Assembly (NCBI GenBank): GCA_035548175.1
Contig: DASZTO010000052.1
Location: 1 to 64,000, forward strand
DNA length: 64,000 nucleotides
Reading direction: 5' to 3'
Origin: CALCHA01 sp035548175
GTDB lineage: Bacteria; Planctomycetota; Phycisphaerae; WQYP01
Shown here: positions 54,520 through 61,817 of the stretch, one piece after another
How the letters are laid out: every line of letters starts with the position of its first letter
Numbering within the stretch: position 1 is the first letter of the stretch
The notes under the pieces: generated by a model
Databases searched by the model: none
What the model saw: only the letters and a program-made list of their open reading frames with translations
What the model was told of the DNA's origin: nothing
Made by a program: the position numbers and the translations under genes

Positions 54520-54980
54520 GGGGAGTCTCCCGGGGTTGAGGATGGGGCATGGTAATGGAGGGCGGGGGCGTTGGGTATGGGGGGATGTGATGCAGGCGAC
54601 GGAAAGGGGGTGGGGCGGCGAGGGCCGAAACCAAACGGGAGGCGGTGTGCGTGGGGGAGCGTACCGGGGATCTCGAACGCGGAGGGCGCTGAGAACGCGG
54701 AGGGCGCGGAGGGACGACGATGGACCACCGCACCCCCACGATAACGACGCAAAATGGCCACGAAAGGCACGAAAAACACGAAAGTTGTGAAGTCAGATTG
54801 TTGTTACGGTGCGAAGCCTGGGCGTGGTAGTCGTGCGGAAGGTACAGAGGGTGTATCGAGGCTGGCGATGGCGGTGGGGGTGACTGCGAGCGAAGGTAGA
54901 CGAGCGCTTTTTATTCAGGTGCTGGGGTCGCGGATGCGTGCGGGAGTCGGGCCAGGGAGGAGGAACTGGTGAAGCGTCGC
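54520..54980. other. Gene-free region upstream of the GH51 gene
   Basis: No gene is supported in 461 bp. It contains the repeat block at 54668-54784. A short open frame of low-complexity Arg/His residues on the minus strand has no ribosome site and is not called. No clear promoter for the GH51 gene could be fixed. Confidence 0.4.
54668..54784. repeat. Dispersed repeat block
   Basis: Two direct copies of AACGCGGAGGGCGC-type units (about 54674-54710) are followed by a GGCCACGAAAGGCACGAAA-type unit at 54753-54783. The second is the same unit as the ends of the 33.7-kb element. The block lies upstream of the GH51 gene. Confidence 0.65.
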
Positions 54981-55067
54981 TTAGCACATGGCGGCGAAGG
55001 TGAGGAGGACGAGCATGGCGATTTTGAGTTTTTTGGGGGTGACGAAGGTGGTCATCATCAGGGCCAT
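54981..55067 (-). CDS. Putative 28-residue hydrophobic small protein
   Basis: A short frame of 28 codons starts MALMMTTFVTPKK and ends with a hydrophobic LKIAMLVLLTFAAMC. GGAG lies 8 bases before the ATG, a good ribosome site. It is too short for standard gene finding. It may be a small membrane peptide. The 248 bp upstream (55068-55315) show nothing else. Confidence 0.4.
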   Translation of the reverse strand: MALMMTTFVTPKKLKIAMLVLLTFAAMC

Positions 55068-55315
55068 GGGGTGTCTCCGACAAACAGCAGGGGGGTCTGC
55101 GGGAGGATTAAGCAAAGGGCGTGCGGGGTTTGGGGGGACTTGAGGGAAACTGGCGTGATTTGCGTAAGTGATGGTGTGGATGAAGGTTGTGGGATGAGTC
55201 GTGGAGGGGTGTCGGGAGGGATTGCGGCGCGATGTGGTGAAAAGGCAACGTGCGGTGGGGGGCGATGTGGAGAATACGTAGGCGTGTGGCGTGGACACTA
55301 CAGGGAGGAGGTTGG

Positions 55316-56896
55316 CTATCGGACGGTGGTGGGCTGGGAGGCGGTGGGGGGGGTGAGGGGCGGGAGGGAGATGGCGATATCGTCGGGCGGCGGGGTTTGT
55401 TTGCTGGAGGCGCGGTCGCGGCCGGCGTCATCTTTGAGGTTGGGGCCGATGCTGTAGACCACGTACGTGTCGGCCGTGGCGTGATATTGGAGGGGTGCGT
55501 CGGCGAAGCGGTCGTTGGGGATTGTGGGGAGGTAGGCGAAGAGGAGGGGTTGGAGGGAGTCGGGGTAGGCGTGGTGGTCGGCGTGATAGGCGGCGAGGGC
55601 GAAGGCGAGTTGTGCGATGTCGGTGCGCTGGAGGGCGGCGCGTTCGCGTTCGAGGGCGCGGTTGACGGAGGGGAAGAGCCAGATGGAGAAGACGTCGCCG
55701 GTGGTGAAGCGGGTGAGGATGTTGCGTTGGGCGAGGGCGTTGATGTGGTTGTTGAGTGCGGATTGAAGGGCGACGGAGTCGGAGAATTTTGGAGCGCTGG
55801 CGGCGGCGGTGAGCTGGTCGTAGAAGGCGTTGATGCTGCGGAGGGCGTGGTTGTAGGCGATGGGGATGAAGACGCAGTACCACTTGGAGCCTGGCGGGAA
55901 GGAGTTGTCGGTGATGGCTTGCATGTAGCGCATGGCCCAGGGGGTTCCGCGGGCGGCGGCGGTGCAGGTGAAGTTGAGGAGGGAGTAGCGTTCGGTGGTG
56001 TTGAGGGTGCGGGCCATGGGGGAGAGTGGGGTGAGGGCGCGGAGGTCGGCGATACAGCGGCGGGCCTGGTCGGGGGTGAGGTCGGGGGATTGTGCGAGTG
56101 CGACGTCGGCGGTGGCGGCGGAGGTTTCGAGGGCGGCGGCGACGAGTTGTTCGATGAGGGTGGCGCTGCCGTTGGAGAGGAGGCGCGATATGCGGTGAAC
56201 GGCGAGGAGGTCCTGCCAGGCGCCATCGAGGTCGTGGGAAGCGATGCGGCGGGTAGCGCGGATGAGGGCGGCGTTGGCGAGGCCGCGGATGGGGGCGGTG
56301 TTGGGGATGTGGGTTTCGATGAGGATGTGGTCGGGGTTGGTGACGATGAGGGGGATGTAGTAGCGTGTGCGGCGGGTGAGTTGGTCGAAGGCGTCGATGG
56401 CGGGGTTGGCGTCATGGAGCCAGGCGGCGGCGTCGGGGTGATCGGCGGGTTGCCAGGGGTGAAAGGTGATGTTGGTGGCGGGATTGTCGAGGTCGGGGAA
56501 TTGGTCGTGGGCATCGGGGTGGTGCTGTTCGTACCAGCGCTCGAAGATGATGAAGGGATGGGGGGATTCGACGGGCGGGGGAAGTTGGAGGGCTGCGCAG
56601 GTGTCGTTGGCGACGGCGGGGTCGGCGAAAAGTTGCGGTCCGAGGAGGGTGATGAGGGGGATGGCGGCGTTGTTGTCGGGGGTGACGCCGGCGGAGAGTT
56701 GGGCGTTGATGGCGGTGAGGTAGTCGGGTGTGCCGTTAGGGAGGAGGGGGGTGGTGATGTGGGTGGTGTCTGGGGCGAGGGTGATGTGGCGGAGGAGGCG
56801 AGCGATGAGGAGGTCGAGTGCGGTGAGGATGATGAGGGTGGAGAGGAGGTAGAGGTAGATGCGGTAGCGGCGGGTTTTGGGGAGGCGGAGGTGCAT
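55316..56896 (-). CDS. Membrane-anchored protein with pseudopilin-like C-terminus
   Basis: This 526-residue protein has one N-terminal TM segment (YLYLLSTLIILTALDLLIARLL) and a large outer region. The last part, LAFALAAYHADHHAYPDSLQPLLFAYLPTIPNDRF...YVVYSIGPNLKDDAG, looks like the C-terminal half of GspG-type pseudopilins. The overall family is unknown. It follows an ECF sigma/anti-sigma pair in the same direction and may be controlled by it. A dispersed repeat lies directly upstream. Confidence 0.65.
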   Translation of the reverse strand: MHLRLPKTRRYRIYLYLLSTLIILTALDLLIARLLRHITLAPDTTHITTPLLPNGTPDYLTAINAQLSAGVTPDNNAAIPLITLLGPQLFADPAVANDTCAALQLPPPVESPHPFIIFERWYEQHHPDAHDQFPDLDNPATNITFHPWQPADHPDAAAWLHDANPAIDAFDQLTRRTRYYIPLIVTNPDHILIETHIPNTAPIRGLANAALIRATRRIASHDLDGAWQDLLAVHRISRLLSNGSATLIEQLVAAALETSAATADVALAQSPDLTPDQARRCIADLRALTPLSPMARTLNTTERYSLLNFTCTAAARGTPWAMRYMQAITDNSFPPGSKWYCVFIPIAYNHALRSINAFYDQLTAAASAPKFSDSVALQSALNNHINALAQRNILTRFTTGDVFSIWLFPSVNRALERERAALQRTDIAQLAFALAAYHADHHAYPDSLQPLLFAYLPTIPNDRFADAPLQYHATADTYVVYSIGPNLKDDAGRDRASSKQTPPPDDIAISLPPLTPPTASQPTTVR

Positions 56897-56910
56897 GGTT
56901 CCTCGACGAC

Positions 56911-56948
56911 GGTAAATGGCCACGAAAGACACGGAAGGCACGAAAGCG
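56911..56948. repeat. Dispersed repeat unit
   Basis: TAAATGGCCACGAAAGACAC and a following GGCACGAAAG repeat the end unit of the 33.7-kb element. It sits in the 64-bp gap between the anti-sigma gene and the downstream membrane protein gene. Confidence 0.65.
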
Positions 56949-56960
56949 GATGATGGGAGA

Positions 56961-57284
56961 TCAGGGGGAAGTCACAGGACCGTTGAAAGAGTCGAGGCGG
57001 GCGAGGGTGCGGGTGGGGGGGATGAAGGCGCGGAGGTCGGGGTTGGCGGGGAGGGCGGCGGTGGCGGCGGGTTGTGGGGAGGCGAGGTCGAGGGTGAGGA
57101 GGGTGATGGCGAGGCAGGCGGCGGCGGCGGCGAGGGAGAGGGTGGCGAGGAGGCAGCGGTCGCTGCGGGAGAGCGAGCGGCGGTCGAGGGCGGCGGCGAG
57201 GCGGGCTTCGAGGGCGGGGGAGGGGGCGGCGGGGGTGAGGTCGCGGAGGTGGTCTTCGAGCGGATCGTCGAGCGGGTCATTCAT
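56961..57284 (-). CDS. Probable one-TM anti-sigma factor
   Basis: This 107-residue protein has a short cytoplasmic part (MNDPLDDPLEDHLRDLTPAAPSPALEARLAAAL), one TM segment (CLLATLSLAAAAACLAITLLTLDLA) and a small outer tail. It overlaps the ECF sigma gene by 8 bases. This arrangement is typical for membrane anti-sigma factors, although no conserved zinc motif is present. Confidence 0.6.
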   Translation of the reverse strand: MNDPLDDPLEDHLRDLTPAAPSPALEARLAAALDRRSLSRSDRCLLATLSLAAAAACLAITLLTLDLASPQPAATAALPANPDLRAFIPPTRTLARLDSFNGPVTSP

Positions 57285-57783
57285 GGGGCACCTGTGGGGA
57301 GAGCAGGGTGTGGAGGTGATCGAGGGCGTAACGGTAGCGTGAGGCGGCGGTGTTGAGGGGGATCGCGAGGGCGGCGGCGATCTGGGCGAAGGTGAGGCTG
57401 GACCAGATTTTCAGGAGGAGGACTTCGCGCTGCTCGGGCGGAAGGTGGGCGAGGGCGTGGTGGAGGGATTCGTGGGGATCGTCGGGCGGCAGGAGGAAGA
57501 GCGGCGGGGGCGGGAGGGCGGATTCGTGACGGCGGCGGGTGCGGGCGCTGCGTCGGAGGGCGAGTGCGGCGTTGCGGACGCAGGTGAAGAGGTAGGCGGC
57601 GGGATCAGCAGCGCGGCGGCGGGATTGCCAGAAATGGATGAAGCCTTGTTGCACGGCATCCTCGGCGAGGTGGGGGTCAGATAGGTGATGGCGCGCGAGA
57701 AGGAAGAGTGCGCGGGCGTGGCGGGTGTACCAGACGCGCCAGTCGTCGGTAAGGGCGGAGGGGTGGGCGTGCGGGGTGGGCAA
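57277..57783 (-). CDS. ECF-type sigma factor
   Basis: This 168-residue protein has sigma region 2 (ARALFLLARHHLSDPHLAEDAVQQGFIHFWQSR) and region 4 (LPPEQREVLLLKIWSSLTFAQIAAALAIPLNTAASRYRYALDHL). It should direct RNA polymerase to a small set of promoters. An anti-sigma candidate overlaps its end and a large membrane protein follows. Confidence 0.88.
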   Translation of the reverse strand: MPTPHAHPSALTDDWRVWYTRHARALFLLARHHLSDPHLAEDAVQQGFIHFWQSRRRAADPAAYLFTCVRNAALALRRSARTRRRHESALPPPPLFLLPPDDPHESLHHALAHLPPEQREVLLLKIWSSLTFAQIAAALAIPLNTAASRYRYALDHLHTLLSPQVPHE

Positions 57784-57865
57784 GGCGCGATCTCCATGGG
57801 AGTAGATGCGCCGGCGGGGCGAAATTGTCTGGCGGGGTGAAGATTTTTTTGACGGGTGGCGCGGG

Positions 57866-58996
57866 TTAGCGTTTGTTGGCGAGGTCGCGCTGGCGTTGGC
57901 GTTCGGTGGCTTTTTTGAGGGTTCGTTTTTCCCAGAAGCTCAGGGAGTGCAGGCCGGAGGTGTGGACTTTTTCGAGGATGGCGTCGATTTTGGCTTGTTC
58001 GAGCTGTTCGGCCTTGCGGCGTTTCTGGGCGGCGTGGAGGGCGCCTTTGCGGGTTTTTTTGCGTCGGGGGCTGTCGCCGGGATCGCCGCCTCCCATGTAA
58101 TTGTAGGTGACGTCGTCTTCGGTCATGACGCCTGGACCGGCGGCGGCGAGTGCGCGGCGGCGGTTGAAGTTGTCGGAGAAGATGAGGGCCCAGAGGATGA
58201 GGCCGAAGAGATCGGTGGCGAAGAGGGAGAGCAGGAAGAAGGGGACGGCGAGGACCATGCCGGCGATAGCGGTGATGACGGAGGCTTTCCATGCGCCGAA
58301 CCTGGGGGTGAGGATGGATTGCCAGAGCAGGCCGCCGTCGAACCAGTAGCAGGGGAAGAGGTTGATGACGACGATGGCGGCATTGATGGTGGCGAAGTAG
58401 GCGAGGCACATGGCGAGGATGGTGAGGGGGGCGGAGCCTGGGACAGCGGCGTCGACGAGCAGGGGGCTGAAGGGGGAGAGCATGGGAAGGATGGCGACGG
58501 TGGCGTGTGGGAGGAGGTAGAGGGCTGCCATGGTGAGGCCGAAGAGGGGGAGAGAAAAGGCGATACCGCCGATGTTGGCGATGAAGGTGGGAAGTGGCGC
58601 GCGAGAGACGTGCGGGGGGATCATGCCGCCGAGGGGCCAGACGAGCCATTCCCAGTGATCTCCGCCGACGGTGCGGGAGAGGGCGCGGTGTCCGAGTTCG
58701 TGAAGGAGGACGGCGAGGAGCATCAAGGCGATGTGGATGGCGATGAAGTAGGGAGGAATTCCGCCACGGAGGACGTTGACGGCGTCGAAGAGGGCGAAGA
58801 GGAGGAACCAGAAGTGGAGGCGGATGTAGGTGGGCCTGCCCTGATAGATGGGGAGGGAGAATTGGAGGAGGGAGGCGGGGTTGGAGAAGTAGGCGTTGAT
58901 TTCCTCGCCGCCGGAGTTGTAACTGCGATCGCGCCAGCTCATAGAGAACTCAAGGGGGGTAACGGCCGCCACGGGAGGGGCGGCCGAAGGGGTCAC
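57866..58996 (-). CDS. M50 family site-2-type membrane metalloprotease
   Basis: This 376-residue membrane protein has the zinc motif HELGH at 99-103 and the second motif NLFPCYWFDGG, as in site-2 proteases. About six TM segments surround them. A long basic, coiled C-terminal tail (KKTRKGALHAAQKRRKAEQLEQ) follows. The GTG start overlaps the Nudix stop (GTGA). It cuts membrane-embedded substrates; an anti-sigma substrate is possible but not shown. Confidence 0.82.
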   Translation of the reverse strand: MTPSAAPPVAAVTPLEFSMSWRDRSYNSGGEEINAYFSNPASLLQFSLPIYQGRPTYIRLHFWFLLFALFDAVNVLRGGIPPYFIAIHIALMLLAVLLHELGHRALSRTVGGDHWEWLVWPLGGMIPPHVSRAPLPTFIANIGGIAFSLPLFGLTMAALYLLPHATVAILPMLSPFSPLLVDAAVPGSAPLTILAMCLAYFATINAAIVVINLFPCYWFDGGLLWQSILTPRFGAWKASVITAIAGMVLAVPFFLLSLFATDLFGLILWALIFSDNFNRRRALAAAGPGVMTEDDVTYNYMGGGDPGDSPRRKKTRKGALHAAQKRRKAEQLEQAKIDAILEKVHTSGLHSLSFWEKRTLKKATERQRQRDLANKR

Positions 58997-59598
58997 AAAC
59001 CTGCGAGGTATTTTAGCAGGGCGGCGAGAGACTTGGCGTCGACGATTTTATTTTCGTGGATGAGGGAGCGGATGTGGTCTGGGGTGAAGGGTTGGGTGGC
59101 GATTTGTTCATTGTCTTCGAGGTGCTGGGGGCCTGGGGTAAGGCCGGTGGCGAGGAAGGCGTACATTTTTTCGGTGAGGATTCCGGGGGAGGTGTAGAAC
59201 CAGCCGAAGGGGGTGATGTTTTTTGCCGCATAGCCGGTTTCTTCGGTGAGTTCGCGTGCGGCGGCGGCTGCGGGGTCTTCGTGGGAGACGCCCATGGGAG
59301 TGGCGGGAGGGCGTTCGAGGGTTCCGGCGGGGAGCTCGAGGAGGGATTCGTGGACGGTGTGGCGGCGGTTGTGGATGAGGAGGATGCGGCCGTCGGGGAG
59401 GATGGGGAGGATGATGACGGCGCCGGGGTGGATGGCGACTTCGCGGGAGATGGTTTTGCCGGAGTTGGTGATGACGGGGCGGAGGACGAGTTCGACGCGT
59501 TCGCCGGCGTGGATGAGGCGGTCGGAGGGCTGGCGGGCGAGGGGGTGGAGGGGGATCGCCGATTGCGGGTTGCCGATTGCGGAGGGGGAGGTACTCAT
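58993..59598 (-). CDS. Nudix hydrolase (ADP-ribose pyrophosphatase-like)
   Basis: This 201-residue protein has the Nudix box ending in AARELTEETGYAA, preceded by LLELPAGTLERPP, with extra residues between the Gly and the Glu helix as in some ADP-ribose pyrophosphatases. It hydrolyses nucleoside-diphosphate compounds. The start at 59598 is uncertain because ribosome sites are weak. The M50 gene overlaps its end. Confidence 0.82.
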   Translation of the reverse strand: MSTSPSAIGNPQSAIPLHPLARQPSDRLIHAGERVELVLRPVITNSGKTISREVAIHPGAVIILPILPDGRILLIHNRRHTVHESLLELPAGTLERPPATPMGVSHEDPAAAAARELTEETGYAAKNITPFGWFYTSPGILTEKMYAFLATGLTPGPQHLEDNEQIATQPFTPDHIRSLIHENKIVDAKSLAALLKYLAGL

Positions 59599-59697
59599 GT
59601 GGGGGATCATAGGGGAACAATTGGGGGTGATAAAGTGAGTGGGGGAGTGGTCCGATAGCTTTCGTGCACGGGTTTTCGAGGAAGCACGGAGGTTGCC

Positions 59698-60129
59698 ATG
59701 GCAGTGATGGAACGCGAGACGAGCAAGAAGACGGGGACGGGCGTGGGGACGGTGGCGGATGCGATCGAGCAGACGCTGGAGTGGCTGGACAAACAGGGTT
59801 GCGGGGAGGTGGGGCAGGAGCGGCGCGGGATACGGCGGAGCCGGTATCGGGTGGGGGCGAAGGTGACGTATGTGGCGGCGGGTTTGGGGCAGGCGGTGAC
59901 GAGCGAGGTGATGACGCGGAACCTGTCGCGGTCGGGGTTGAGCTTTTTGCATCCGACGCTGATATACCCGGGGCAGCGGGTGAACGTGCGGCTGCCATTA
60001 CCGGACCGCAGCGTGCGGCACATCGGGGGCAAGGTGGTGCGGGTGCGTCCGGCGGTGCAGGGCGGCGGGCGGGGGATGTATGAGATTGGGGTGGAGTTTA
60101 CGGAGATGGAGGTGGCGGTGGGGGAGTGA
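59698..60129 (+). CDS. PilZ-domain protein
   Basis: This 143-residue protein has a PilZ domain: RRSRYRV with the arginine pair and TRNLSRSGLSFLHP matching N-x-S-x-x-G, then GQRVNVRLPLPD and YEIGVEFTE. PilZ proteins bind cyclic di-GMP. The N-terminal helix of about 45 residues is extra. The ATG follows GGAGG. It lies just upstream of two pseudopilin genes and may affect their machine. Codons here end in G, unlike most earlier genes. Confidence 0.85.
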   Translation: MAVMERETSKKTGTGVGTVADAIEQTLEWLDKQGCGEVGQERRGIRRSRYRVGAKVTYVAAGLGQAVTSEVMTRNLSRSGLSFLHPTLIYPGQRVNVRLPLPDRSVRHIGGKVVRVRPAVQGGGRGMYEIGVEFTEMEVAVGE

Positions 60130-60291
60130 TTTGGAAAAAGTGGGGGATTGGTTCAATGGGTGCAATTGGTGCAATTGGGATTGGGGGGCACCTGGGCGGG
60201 AGATGATGATGTTAAGTGGGGGCGGGGATGGGGCGATAATGATGAAGGATGAAGCGCGAATCACGATGGCGATCTAACGGGTGAAGCGCGA

Positions 60292-60837
60292 ATGACGAAT
60301 GCTTCGTGCAAATTGAGGCAAGTTCGGCGGGCGTGCGGGGGAGGGTTCACGGCATTTGAGGCGTTGATAGCGGCGGCGATATTGGCGTTTCTGACGGCGA
60401 CGGTGAGCACGGCGCTGATGGCGGGGCGTGCGCAGAGCCGGGTGGCGCGGGACACGGTGGGGGCGTCGATGCTGGGGCAGGCGTTGATGGAGGAGGTGAT
60501 GCGGCTGCCGGTGACGGATCCGCAGGGGTACAAGACGATGGGGCCGGACCCGGGGGAGACGCGTGCGACGTTCAACGCGGTGGATGATTACGACGGCTAT
60601 ACGGATGGTCCCGGGACGGTGGCGGACGGGCACGGGAATTACACGTTGATCACGGATCTTGCGGGGAATGCGTATCCGACGGCGTACCAGGGATTCATTC
60701 GGAAGGTGTCGGTGCAGGGGGTGAGCTACACGCCGACGGGGTGGACGCGGACGATCAGCGGGATGCTGGTGACGGTGACGGTGTCGAGCGCGGATGGGCG
60801 GACGCTGATAACGCTGCAGAGGGTGGCATGCAATTGA
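60292..60837 (+). CDS. Type II/IV pseudopilin (GspI/PilV-like)
   Basis: This 181-residue protein has a prepilin leader ending in Gly before FTAFEALIAAAILAFLTATVSTAL, with the Glu at +5 as expected for prepilin peptidase substrates. The rest is a soluble globular part. Its start lies in GAAGCGCGAATGACGA, which resembles an upstream direct repeat at 60250, so the exact start is uncertain. It overlaps the next gene by ten bases. Confidence 0.8.
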   Translation: MTNASCKLRQVRRACGGGFTAFEALIAAAILAFLTATVSTALMAGRAQSRVARDTVGASMLGQALMEEVMRLPVTDPQGYKTMGPDPGETRATFNAVDDYDGYTDGPGTVADGHGNYTLITDLAGNAYPTAYQGFIRKVSVQGVSYTPTGWTRTISGMLVTVTVSSADGRTLITLQRVACN

Positions 60838-61379
60838 GGGCGAAGAGTCGGCGGTCGGTGGGCGATGGGGGAGAAGGAGGTGTCGCTGCGCGGCGCCGGG
60901 GATTCACGCTGTTTGAGCTGGTGCTGGTGGTGCTGGTGGTGGGGATTTGCGCGGCGACGCTGTTGCCGGCGGTGGGGAACCTGCGGTCGACGAGCCTGCG
61001 GCAGGCGGCGAACATGGTGGCGGCGGATGCGGATTTCTGCATGAGCGAATGCGTGAACCGTCCGACGGCGCCGCGGAAGCTGGTGTTCAACGTGGGTGGG
61101 AATTCGTATCAGATGGTGGATGCGACGACGAACGCGGTGATTGCGCATCCGGCGGACGGTCTGCCGTACATCAACGATTTTTCGACGGGGCGGAACGTGC
61201 AGCTGAGCGGGGTGCGGCTGGTGAGCGTGCTGGTGGGGGGGATCAGCGCGACGGCGCTGACGTACACGGCGTATGGGAAGCCGGTGCTGACGTCGGACAT
61301 GGTGATCACGCTGAGCTATGAGGGGCAGACGATGGCGGTGACGGTGAAGGCTGGGACGGGGGATGTGGGGATTCAGTAG
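60828..61379 (+). CDS. Type II/IV pseudopilin (GspH-like)
   Basis: This 183-residue protein has a leader ending at RRRG before FTLFELVLVVLVVGICAATLLPAVGNLR, the prepilin consensus with Glu at +5. The later part resembles GspH-type minor pseudopilins. The ATG at 60828 lies inside the end of the previous gene and follows GAGGGTGG. Together the two genes are part of a secretion pseudopilus. Confidence 0.82.
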   Translation: MQLRAKSRRSVGDGGEGGVAARRRGFTLFELVLVVLVVGICAATLLPAVGNLRSTSLRQAANMVAADADFCMSECVNRPTAPRKLVFNVGGNSYQMVDATTNAVIAHPADGLPYINDFSTGRNVQLSGVRLVSVLVGGISATALTYTAYGKPVLTSDMVITLSYEGQTMAVTVKAGTGDVGIQ

Positions 61380-61386
61380 GGGGGGG

Positions 61387-61440
61387 AGTAGTCAGTAGTC
61401 AGAAGTCAGAAGTCAGAAGTCAGAAGTCAGAAGTCAGAAG
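61387..61440. repeat. Heptamer tandem repeat
   Basis: Two AGTAGTC units are followed by five AGAAGTC units and a partial one, 54 bp in all. An inverted partner CTGACTACT lies at 61462-61470, so the end of the pseudopilin transcript could form a hairpin. The unit is not related to the CACGAAA repeats. Confidence 0.85.
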
Positions 61441-61494
61441 GGGCGGCGGGCGCGGCGTCTGCTGACTACTGGCTACCGTCTTCTGGCTACTCGC

Positions 61495-61536
61495 AAAAAA
61501 AATGGGCTCGCCAGGGGAGGCAATCCTGACGAGCCC
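61495..61536 (-). terminator. Strong intrinsic terminator on the minus strand
   Basis: Read on the minus strand, GGGCTCGTCAGG pairs with CCTGGCGAGCCC (12 bp including one G-U pair) across a nine-base loop, followed by A and eight T. On the plus strand the same stem would contain a C-A mismatch and no T run, so the minus strand is favoured. No protein gene ends here on that strand. Confidence 0.75.
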
Positions 61537-61640
61537 CGATCCAGGGCAGATCGGTGTGCCGGAGACGCTGGAGAGAGAGATGCCTCGCGTGTCCGGCGTA
61601 GTTTTGTAGTTGCCGACCGCGTAAGTGATCGGCGAAGGAC
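61495..61640 (-). ncRNA. Candidate structured RNA ending at a strong terminator
   Basis: Upstream of the terminator the minus strand shows three more stems: CCGATC/GATCGG (61536-61554), an 11-bp stem with one mismatch (61558-61568 with 61587-61597), and a shorter stem near 61610-61635. No protein gene is seen on this strand. A small RNA of about 150-200 nt is likely. I could not fix its promoter, and it resembles no class I recognise. Confidence 0.45.
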
Positions 61641-61817
61641 AGTTCAGATGTACGATTGAGGGGAGGCGCGGGCAAAAAGATTTGTAAAGATTTTTACGGG
61701 GTGGGAGGATTGGCGCTGCAAATGGAAAAAGAATGCGTAAGATGATGCCTTTTACGAGACGTTGCGGCGCGCGGCGCCGGACGCGATCGGGGTCCGTGGC
61801 ATGGGTGCAGATCGACG

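Noticed and set aside
52546..54555. A 669-residue Gly/Glu/Val-rich plus-strand frame
   Set aside because: It is the antisense of the GH51 gene, which has a signal peptide and catalytic residues.
54820..54960. Possible tRNA or other known RNA in the region upstream of GH51
   Set aside because: No acceptor stem or T-loop pattern could be found on either strand.
61387..61440. Possible CRISPR array
   Set aside because: The units are seven bases long with no spacers, so it is a simple tandem repeat.
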